Assembly (NCBI RefSeq): GCF_000002995.4
Contig: NW_025062478.1
Coordinates: forward strand, 8,656,001-8,720,000
Reading direction: 5' to 3'
Source: Brugia malayi
Taxonomy: Eukaryota; Nematoda; Chromadorea; Rhabditida; Onchocercidae
Length of the DNA stretch: 64,000 nucleotides
Part shown: positions 24,576 through 35,912 of the stretch, piece by piece
Layout of the letters: each line of letters starts with the position of its first letter
Numbering within the stretch: the stretch's first letter is position 1
Position numbers and translations under genes: made by a program
The notes under the pieces: model-generated
Database searches by the model: none
What the model was told of the DNA's origin: nothing
Seen by the model: only the letters and a program-made list of their open reading frames with translations

Positions 24576-27500
24576 ATGCTAGAAATGCTTCAAAATATTC
24601 ATACAGTGATACTATTATTATTATTACTTCCATCACTAAATATTCAATGTTTAAATTATATTTTCCACAGGGCAAATATTCTAGAAAGAGCAGAATATTG
24701 GCAAGACAATATTAGCCCATGTGAAAATGACCAAATTCATTTCGATGAAAGAGAAATTACTGTAGCGTCAATTGCCACTGGCCTACACTCGCAAAAAATT
24801 GATCTTCCAACTAATGGGATTTTATTTTTCGGTAACGGGGCTGAACTGGGAAAGCTCGGCAATTGGCAGTGTAAGGAAAGACAAAATGCAAAAGGTGAAA
24901 TTTCCTGCAATATCAAATGAAGTAGAAAAATTCGATTTTAATTAAATGACAGACTTTCGTACGAAATTTGCTCAAAGTTCCTGATTTTTTTTTTTTGAAA
25001 AATTTTCTTTTTCAGTGAAATTAAAATTTCGAAGAATCAAAACCATTGAAAAATTTTCTGGAATATTTTTTTTTCCTAACTAAAGTGAAAAAAAGCATAA
25101 AGTGGTCTGATTTTTATTAAACAATTTGATTCTTTTTATTAAATAATTTGAAGAATGAATATTGTTAAAATAAAAACCTATCTTCGTATTGATTCTTTCA
25201 CGAGAAGGACTATGAATTTTTTCGGAAATAGATAAAACTAAAGTTCACACACTTTCATTTTTCATACTTAATAAGGTGAAAGTAGATGCAATTGCAGACG
25301 TATATTTCAAACAAAGTCTACCCCTGAGTTTCTATAATGGATCAAACTGGATAGTGTCTAGAAACGGAATTCAGTGGCAACCGGCATTGCATGTCCTTCA
25401 GATACCATCATCTCAGGTGACATAAATCATTGTTAGAGCACATTGTCTCCTGAAGTTCCATATAAAAATTCGTTTAAATTTTGGAAGAATATGAAATGCT
25501 ACCTTTATAAGGGAATTCTAATTATCTTTTTATTCACTACTGTACTTTGCTTCTTTAGGATACTGCGATAATTCCATCCGAGAGTGGTACACGAATATTG
25601 TTGGAAGATTTTGTTACAGTTGGTGCATTAATACTGGCTGGTCAGGCAAGTTTCAATTACTTGTTTTTCAAGTTTTGCTGTGTCTTTTTAGCATGGCAAC
25701 ATATTAAATTTCAATTAATATATCAGATTTACAAATTATGACGCTATAAATTGCCTTAGAAGTAATGATCTCGTTTTGTTTTATCAGTAATGAATAAATA
25801 ACATAGAAGGGATAAAGTTCAACTTGAAAACTCTTTACTACACAGTGCTAAACAATTCTATTAAATATTCTTAAAAAAAATTTTTTTGACTTTTGTTTGA
25901 AAGTTTTTGATTTCGTTTCTTTAGCTGTATTCAACAGCATGAATTAGCTTTTTAAAATTTTTGAAACTTCTTTTGTCTACTTCTCTTGTTTTTACTTTTT
26001 ATAACCAATTCAACTCATAATTCATAGATAGTGGTACTTGATCTTTTGGAAAAAGTTAATTTCAGGATACACCCTAACATTTCACTTGCTTTTATTATAT
26101 TAAATTCTGTGTTATAGCAATATTAGTGTCTTAGCAATCTTAGCAATTTAAGACAATAAATCTCAGTTTCAAAAATATTATGAGGTCGAAATATGATGAT
26201 ATGTCAACTATTGATAACTCTTTACTTCTTATCTATATCAAAGTCTTAAACTTTTTTTCGGTCATTTCAATTTTGAATAGCCAGAAAATTTTGAAACAGT
26301 TAATGAAAAATGAAAGAATTCAATAGTCTGCAGATAATTGCAACAAAAGTTAAAAATATCCAAAACAGAAAATAGCTTTTGTTTGAAAGAAATAACATTT
26401 TCTTCAAGTCTTATAGCTTTACTCATTCTATCCCACTCTCGATCATGCCATAAAAGTACCTATAACTTCACTTCTAGAAAATCTGATTTATTTATCAGGA
26501 TAATCAATAAATCTTTCCAGTTTAAAATGACAAACCATTAAAACACTGATCTGTTTGTTTTTAAAAAATCCTTCACCTCGAAATTTAAAACACTGCTCCT
26601 ACACATTTGATTTATTGCTGTTTGCAAAAAGGCATACATGTTGATATCAAGCTGTTAATTTTTGATAAATTTTTGAAAATTTTGAAGAAAATTTTGGAAA
26701 AAAAGATTATTAATAAACTCGATAATATTAGATTTGTTTTCTCTCTTTTCTAAGAAAATTTTCGGCAGATCCTTACACTATAAAAAATAAGGAAAATGAG
26801 TCTTAGTGTAGTAAATATGTTTATTTAAAAGAGTTTGAAGTCACGCATACTGAATATTTTTTATTTTCTTCAATAGGCAATAAATGAGCAATATTTTTGT
26901 TATTTTGAAAACGAAAATATTCAATTTCAGCAGCAATGAAGTAAATATTGAAAATGAAGTGATAATGGTGGATGTCAAATAGTCAGAAATACGATTTATC
27001 AAAATTAAATTTTAAACTGAGATTTTGACACAAGACACTTTGAAATGATTACCATTTAGATACATCTTCTTTTCTGGAATAAAATTAAAAATTTTCTAGT
27101 CTTTACCACATTTTTTAGATATTATGATATATTATCTAGTGAGAGAATTTCACTAAAGGATAAGTCATCTATTCAGTGACCACTCATCATAAACTAAACT
27201 TGCACGTGTTTTTCTATGGTTTAATTTGATTAATAGTGACCAAAATGATAAAATGATAAAATTTCCTGCTTATGCGATGATAATTTGAATGCACTGATTG
27301 TAGAATATGAGCAATGAGACCTTCAATGATTCCTTTTTGCCATCTGTCGAAGGTCAATATCAATTTGATTTGGCACCGAAGCTTAAATCTGAGCGAAGAA
27401 TTAATGGCATCAATTATCAATGGCCTAAATTCAGGAATACTGTAACAATTATGGGTGAAACAGAAGCGAAACACAGTGCTGGTCAATTTAATAGCAATTT

Positions 27501-30470
27501 GGAAGCCGAAGTAATCAATTTGTGCAGAATTACTATTTCAGATTCTAAAGTTTAATTCTTCGTAAATTTTTTGAAAGGTTTAGAATTTTTAAGTTTTATA
27601 AACATTAATCAATGTATAGATTGCAATAATTAGCTAGAAAAAAGTAAGCTGACATGTTAACAGAAAAATCTGTGCTTCAAAATTCGATGAACTGCTGTAA
27701 ATTTTTTCCGAATCGGTGTTTGTGGAAACGTTTTTCTGTAGGAGATGATTTGCTGCTTAGGAGCGATCAGTTAAAAAATACGACGGATAAAGGAGAAATT
27801 CGCAATTCCATTTTTGATGTTTAAAGCCTGCAATTGATCAGGCATTGTTTTTGAAAATTTCATGAGTGCATACCAAAATCAATGATTTGCTTCATTTTGT
27901 GATAATTTAGGAATTCGATTCGAGTAAAATGTTACTTTCTTTCTTTCCAAACTCAAAGTTGCAGTATCAATGGACAATCATTGACCTGTTGATTGCTTGA
28001 CCTGTAACCATTTTATTGCGTAATCCCAGCTCTATGGAATCTGTTGTACAAATTACGGAATGAAAAAAAAAATATGATAATTTTTAACTGAGATCCGCCT
28101 TGGAAAGTGTTCATAACTTACTTAGGCCAACTTGCAGAAATTGGCTTTGATATGTTCCTATCAACAGTGCCAATCAAAAACAGCACCGAAATGCAGTCGA
28201 ATGCTTCAACCAATTGGCCATTGCTGCGAAATATGTGGTAAGCTTGAAAATTGGATCTAAAATAATAATTAGAGGAAGGAGAGAAAATGGGTAATAGATA
28301 TTGCTTCATTTATTAAAGACCGTACTTTTGATAGGTCAAAACATCGACCCAAGAAGTAAGTAATTAGTTTAGCACTGTCAATAATAATTGTTTCTTGTTC
28401 TTTTTTCTTCCTTATTACTCATAAAAAACGAAAAAAATTGCTGGAAGATTTTTTCATTAAAGTTTTTTCTTTTCCCTTATGATTTGGTATTTTCTCAGTG
28501 AAAAAAAGTAAGCATTCTCATGTACTTTCATAGAATTTAGTTTTTTTTTTAAATTCGATGCTATGCAAATTTCGATGCTTTCTATAGTTTTCAGTTTCAG
28601 AAATTTTCCGTAAAGATGAAGTGGGATATTTTACAAAGAAACTCTTCAGGGATTTGAAATTTAGATATTTGCTGCTAATATAATCATTGTCACTACTACC
28701 ATTTCCTAGCAAGAATTTCCTACGGGATTTGAAATCCAGAAATATGCACTAGTATCATTATTTTTACTCTTAGGTTCCATGCTTCGTTTTCGCGCAACAT
28801 TATTCAACTTTGACAAATTTCAAAAACAAGTCGAAAATTATGAAAAGGAAAATAGAATCGTGAATAAATACGAATTGAATATTGCCAGTTTACGTATCGA
28901 TCATAATGATTCTTTGCCGCAATACCAGGTAGCATGAAAAATGAGAATGCTGTGATAAAAAAATATAACAAAGTTTATTACGAATCGTTTTGTTATCTCT
29001 TATGAAGAAACTACAATTTAGTTTACATATATTTTACATCTATTATTGTCCATTTGCACGAGTTAATAATTTATTTAAAGTTTTTTTTAAGTTCAGAAAT
29101 TAACATAGTTTGTAAATAATTTGACAAATATAGACTAAGTTGCAATGTTGGCACTTTTTAATCAAGTGAAATTCTTCCTTATAATTTGGGACTTCATCGA
29201 AGATAGAAACTTGAATGGGACACTTGGCTAACATTTAGATCTGGGATATATCAGCAGAGGAAACAAGTATTTTATAAATAATAAGCAAAAAATAATAATT
29301 AAATAATGCCATGTTTTCTGCACTTTCAATTTTAACTTTAGTCTCTGTGTACAATTTATTGTTGAGGTCGTTGTTCTTGCACGACAGAACGCAACACATC
29401 CATTCGATGAACAAATCTATCGTAGCATATTGAAAGATTTAGCCGGATTTGTGCAGAATAATTATGGTAATACTTGCTAAGTTATAAAATATAAATCAAA
29501 TTTAGATAAGCCAAAAATTTTATGTTATGTTGAGGTAAATTAATTTAGACAAAGAGGTTCACAAAACTCATCTTTAATCTGTCTATATTGGTGATATCAA
29601 TATCGCTGATTAATCTATTTGTGGTTTTCAGCAGTACTAATTTTCCTCAAATTTTTTTTCTCAAAATTTTAAAAAGTTAGTAAAAAATTTTAATAGGGAT
29701 GCAGCAAAGATGCAAATTTTATCGATCGATTTCTAAATTGAACCAGTTAAAAAATTTATAGAAGTTTTGCATTCAATGACAGTGACCGAAATTGAAGAGA
29801 TAGTTTCGGTGGATTTTCATACTTTGGTTAAAGGTATTCTTTAAATTCATCAGTCTTTTTTTTTTTTCTCCGGGTTTGGAAGTCTGTAATTTCTCGTAGT
29901 CACTCGAATAATTTCAAATTTTCTACATCAGATTGTTAATGACATTCGAATTTTCACTTCAGATGATCTTATACTGACTCTCATTTTACTGCTTGCCGTT
30001 GGTGCAGTTGTCATTGGAGTCATCTTGACAATTAGGCGAAATTTCGATTTTACCAAGTAAGCACTTGTACTGACTGCCTACCTTTAAAGTGGGACTAATT
30101 ATAATCTTTTTAATTCAACTAGAATTTGAGAAGCCTTCAGTTGTGAGAAACGCTAAATAAACAATTTTAGTTTTCGAGGGTTGTCGAAACAAAATTCAGT
30201 CTATGAAGCAGTTCATTGGAGGGGTGCGAAAACTGAAGATGAACTTGAATTGCTGCGTAATGAAGGATCTATTTCCAATACTATCAGAGATGATGTTCAG
30301 GTTATTGAAATCTCGAATTTTAGCTAGAAATTTTTTTGTAAAATTTGCAATAAAACGTTGCGAGTTGCTCATTTCAGAATTCTTCGATGAATTCAGCGTC
30401 AGAATACAGTTCAACTTTTGAAAATATTGCATTCGACGAGGAAATTGTTGATGATATAAAAGAACAGTAG
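24576..30470 (+). CDS. AMN: amnionless-like endocytic co-receptor
   Basis: Ten exons give about 422 residues: 24576-24894, 25298-25416, 25559-25645, 28138-28237, 28774-28928, 29367-29466, 29762-29833, 29963-30056, 30171-30300, 30378-30470. A signal peptide (1-25) precedes the amnionless N-terminal pattern (AEYWQDNISPCENDQIHF, LPTNGILFFGNGAELG, then NGSNW). A cysteine module follows at 181-208, ending QPIGHCCEIC. The membrane span is about 320-341, with an acidic tail. In animals amnionless anchors cubilin for endocytosis of vitamin B12-intrinsic factor and filtered proteins. The tail has FENIAF (406-411), close to the FxNPxF adaptor motif but with Ile for Pro, and NSVY (357-360). The intron after 25645 starts GCAAGT. 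Exon 4 may start 12 nt earlier (acceptor 28124-28125), also in frame. An extra cysteine-bearing exon may be missing in the 2.5-kb intron 3. ATG abuts the acceptor at 24574-24575. Confidence 0.83.
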
Positions 30471-31921
30471 CTTATAAAAAAGAGTAGAAACTTTGGAATG
30501 TGTACTTTGAAAGCTTTGCACTTTCAAATTTTTCCTTGGGAAACGTTTAAAATTTTTTTTTTCATGTTAGCATCAATTCATTAGCAGTAAATTGCAGTGA
30601 TTACATAATCTCACTTCAAAATTTTCAACATTTCATCACAAAATATCGGTGAGAACTAAGCCCTTTGGTAAGCATCAGTATGTCTCTGTCCCCAATAATG
30701 TGACCAAAGGTATATTTTTGTCACTATTGATTACTGGGTTCTCTGTCATTTAGTGCTCATAAACAAAACCGTTGTCTCACAGAGTCCATTCTATCAATTT
30801 TAATATGTTTGGAAAGTTTAGATTCAGAGTGTAATGCGATACAATCAGTTATTTATCAGAATGTCAATAATACTAACAAAAACAATGATAAACATAACCG
30901 TAATAGGTGAATGCTCATCTCGCATGGATTTTTATTGGGTATATAAGTTTTGAGAGATCGCTATGCGATGTCTAATTTAATTAATTTCATGTTATGTAAG
31001 CGTTCATTTGTAGTAAAATAATAATTTAAAGCAATCATTAGACGGAAATAAACCCGTATTCCGAAACGAAAAAACGTTGAGTTCTAATTTCCGTCACAAA
31101 TTTGAAGAGGAATTGAACACAAATTCGTATGAACAACACACTTTTCGGCTTTCCGGAAAACTCAAATATTTACGCAGAAGAAACTTTTCTTGTAAACTTA
31201 ACGTTAAAAAGTCACTAACTTTTGAGTGACTTTTCTAGAAAAACTATTATTGCATAAAATTCCAAATGAGGAGCTCAAATAGAAAATCAAATTAAGAGGT
31301 AAAAAGGAAAATTCGAAAAAAAAAATTATAATTCGTCATATAAATTCATAAATTAAGATTTTCTCAAGAATAAATGAAGAAAAAATCTTTCTCCTTTCGT
31401 GTTTTTTTTTTGTCAAATCGAAAGAACTTAATGAATCGATAAAATCTGAATTGAGAAAAGACACAAAAAAAGTATAGAAGATAAGACACCATTATAAAGC
31501 TTCAGTGAAATGATGTAGCGATCGATAAAGTATGAGAGTTCCATGAGAGAATTTCTTTGCTAATATTCTGAAGAAGTGTCGAGAAATAATTCAAAATTTC
31601 AAGTGAAAAAAAGTTTTCTGAGCTTCTTTTTTTTCCTCCTTTCTCACTATATGTAAAGTCTCGAACCATTTTCATAATCAAAATACATCTCAAAGATTCC
31701 TTCATTTCTTCTCATTACTTCAGCATCATCTATCTCTACAGCTTGGACATTCACACATTCGACAACGATCTTACGATTTCTTTCAATGAGCTGCTCGTAA
31801 TTATCTTTATGTGACAACTGGTCGATCTCCTTTAATCAATTCTTCTCCCTCCATTATCTCCTTTCTTTCTTGGCCGGTTATCCTACTTAGTGCAAAGGTT
31901 TCATTTATTAATTCTCACATC
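30471..31921. other. convergent 3' intergenic region
   Basis: 1.45 kb between the tail-to-tail amnionless-like and minus-strand synaptotagmin genes. On the minus strand AATAAA at 31909-31904 lies 12 nt past the synaptotagmin stop codon and is its likely polyadenylation signal. No further gene is seen. Confidence 0.55.
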
Positions 31922-34900
31922 TCATTTCTTCGCTTTTGGAACTTTGCGAAACTCTTCCGGTACTTCATCCAGAATACTATACCAGGTACCAACAGGTTGA
32001 CGATCCTGAAATCTTTTTAACATAATGAGCACTTCTAGCAAGGATTCTATTTATGCAAACATTCCATAATGAGCACTTCTAGCAAGGATTCTATTTATGC
32101 AAACATCATCAAAAACTGATGTATATCTTTTATCTCAATTGTTCATATATAAAAATAATGCGATGATCAAAAATGACTAAAATAACTTAATCATTTCACG
32201 AGTATTGGTTTATAAAAGCTCCTAAATTTCATCTCTGAAAGTTAAATTAAATTGCCAATGAAAAAGGAAAGTTAAACTTTATACCAACCGAGTCGTCACA
32301 AATCGCATTAATAGTTAAATCCCTGAAACAATCCATCCATTGTTTCCTGCCTTCTGGCATTGGACTATTATTACCAATGATACAACAACCAAGCAAATCA
32401 TCATGACCAATCCTATAAAGTACAAAGTTTTAAATAATTTTAAACAAATGTTAACAGCAGATTCAAGTAATTAAAATTAAAATTGTTTTCATTGTTAAAC
32501 AGATCAATAAATGCTGTTGGCTTTGATAAATAACAATAATTTAAGCAATATTCTGAACTAATTCTTACCTATCCCAATCCATTACGCGAACTAATAAATC
32601 AGTTCCTTCGATCTCATTCAAAGGAAGGTCAAATTCGAGGCACTCGTGATATACGGGATTTAAATTAGCTCGCTTGATTGACGTTTTACGTGCTTTCACA
32701 CGTCGTCGTTGATAAATTTGTTCGATTTTAACATAAGGATCTGAAAGGAAAATCATAAATTTAAATTCTTTTTTATTAGTAACATTGTTGTTGACATAAT
32801 GTCAAGCAGAATTATTTCTTTTCATTTTCTAAACTGTGTGAACAAATTAAATTGAAATAAAAAATTAGAAAAAGCATAAATTAAAGCCAAAGCATTTTAA
32901 AAAGAATGGTGCGGTTATTTGCAAGTTTCTAAAAACCGCCATCACATATGGATGGATTGAACTTACTCTAGCCATATTACTATGACTCTTTTTAAGAATT
33001 TTATCGAGTGCTAAAAAAAATTAATGCTTGCCTGAAGCACCGGTAATATCCATTGGTCTTAAATTATATGCTTTTGAGACCGTAACGTATAATTTTCGAT
33101 CAGCTATGGAATATGACAAATAAACCAATAAGTCACCGAAATCATCTTTACCCTAAAAAAGAATGTCATTGTCAAAGTAACACAAAATTCTGAGTGAATA
33201 ATCATTTGACACAGAAAACAAACCGGAGTGCCGATAATTTGCATAGTATGTTCAGTCCACGTGCTAAGCTCTGATTTCTCGAACAAATCACGCAAGATGA
33301 CGTTACCTACGAGACCATGTCGCGTAAAACGAACAAAATTGTACACAGTGAACTGTAAAAAATCCATAAACTCCTTACATATTTCGTCATCATAGATTAT
33401 TGCAAGATCGATTGCAGAATGATCAATTGCGATAATAATTAGTTGAAGGTAGTACTGATCATTTTCACTTCAACAGTTTATTTTTATAAATTTTATCAAT
33501 CATTTTTTCCTATCACAAACCAAAGAGAAGTTAATGAATTGAGTAGGAATGTGTAGTTCACAGCAGTGATATTAATTGATGGATTAACTATTCTTTAATT
33601 AACCTAAATGGAATAGGTTTTAGATATTCATGTAGAAAGCAGGAAATTACTTACTGTTAAATAGTTTTCTTAAAAAAAAAAACTTACCTGTAACATTCTG
33701 CTTGATAAATTGGCATGACTGACATCAAATGAAAACATTTCGTTGCATTCTGGATCAGAGCAATTTTTGAAAATGCGAGTTTTATATTGATTCCGTCTTT
33801 CCGGTAATAGACAAAGTTTTACATACGGTTCCGAATTCTGAGTTTTTATGGTGATTAATAAGAAAGAAAGAATCCAGGACAAGAGTTAAGGCAATAATAA
33901 TTTAATCCTACAATATATTTTCAGCCAAAATTTAAAAATTTATGAAACTGATTTCAAAAAAAAATCTTCAAATCTTACTTCAGCAGGGATACCATTAGCT
34001 CGAATGACGTGGACCATTAATACACGATGAATGAAATCATAACGAAGCGAAAATGTTAATGTTCCTCTAACACAGCAGAGATCAGGAGATTTTTCGCAAA
34101 AACCGGATTCATAATGTTTCACGGAACATTCATCATCTTCCTGAACTTGTAATTTCAGACTATTTAGAGAATCAATCTATCTTATTGATGTCAATTTGAA
34201 TGTAGCATTACCTTTCAATATGAAAGATTAGAATAACTATTTGAAATATTCATCTACAGAAAAGAATGAACGCCACTATAAGTAAACGTGTCATATCATG
34301 CATATTTGTCACCTGACAATTACCAGCTTGTTTGTCATCCATAAATGTTGGAGTTATTGGCAAACCATTGTGTTTTGATTCCGTCATATCATTGCAGAAT
34401 GAAGTAATGCTTGGGACACGACTGAGTAGTGATTTCTTACACAAACTGAAAGAAATAAACAGAATTACAGAGAAAGTAAAAACATCGAATAATTCCGACG
34501 ACGTGAAATTTTTGAACTAAATTTTTCCCTTTTCGTATCGAAAGAAAATATTAAGCGTAAACAACATTGCTTATAAATCCTTACAAATTTCCTCTTGCTC
34601 AAATTAAACCTATCTAATAACATTTTTCACAGAAGCAAATCATAGAATTGCATATTAAAGTTTCAAAAAAAAAAAAAAAAAATTAATAAAATAATAATAG
34701 AAGAAAAATTAAAAGAAAATAGTTTGAAAATAAAAAAGATAAGCGAATATTAGAACAAGAAAAGAAAAATGAATATAAGAGAAATTAGTATCATTAAGCT
34801 ACAACTGCATTAAGCGATTAAGGATCTTAATTAGAATGAAAATGATACGTTGGTGTAACAGTAATGTTTTAGAAGATCAATCGGACATTTTTGAATTCAA

Positions 34901-35857
34901 ACGGATTATTGACAATTGTGAATTAATGAATCTTTTCATCGCTTTCATTTTTTCCCTAATATTTTGGCACGATTTTTTTTTTTTCTTTTTCATTAACTTC
35001 AATGTTTGATAATAATATTTTTCATGTTTTACTCAAAATTTGATATAATTATTTATTACTACAAACTTGATATGAATAAGAAAAGAAATTTTTTTAAATT
35101 TTAATCAAAAGAGAATGAAATGTGGCAAAGAATGGTAAAATGAAAGAAAAAAAAAAGAACTAATTTTTTTTTTTTTTTAAAGACAACAGCTTAGTAAACA
35201 TTACAGGATTAGAATGAGATGATTGATTTAAATTTATATCAAACCTGTAAAAAATTTTTTTAATGAACTATCGGTTTACTTCTACACATTCTTTTATGGT
35301 TTCCATAGGCATTTAAATTAGTGAATGTAAAATTTAAATGACATTTCATCATTGTTTCTGCTTTTAAGTGGTACTTAAAGAAACAATAACTATTTTGAAG
35401 CTGTAAACACTTTGGACTGAATAAAATTTCCTTCAAGTATTATTCAATCAATGCATTTAAAAATTAACTTCGATTATTTTTATGTTTGATAGCACTGAAT
35501 ATAAAATCAAACCTTAAGAAGGAATTTCCAATTTATGAAAATGGCAAACAAACTTTTTCCGTGAACAAAACGTTTCTTGTGAAAAATTGTTATATTCTTT
35601 TTTATCACTTAACGGTGAACGTTGTTGTTGATAGAAATCGTACATTTCTGCAACATTTTCATCCAGTTAATAAATCGAAAGAAAAAAGAATAAATGTTTT
35701 TGATATTGAAACTTTTATATTTTTCTTATTTACAAATAAAAGACTAAATCATTACTTTATTGATAGCATGATAAAGTATAATCAATACTTCATATTCTAA
35801 GATATTATATAGGTGTACAAACTGAATTGTGCATGTCAGTCTATATCATTAATACCC

Positions 35858-35912
<55 letters not shown>

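Noticed and set aside
27307..27555. 82-codon open frame within amnionless intron 3
   Set aside because: It has no cysteines where the family needs them, no fitting splice sites, and ends in a stop. It may be a relic but cannot be placed.
34562..34590. Candidate micro-exon for the minus-strand synaptotagmin (ATAGG to a GTAAGG donor)
   Set aside because: It is open only in one entry phase and exits in phase 0, whereas the next exon requires two bases.
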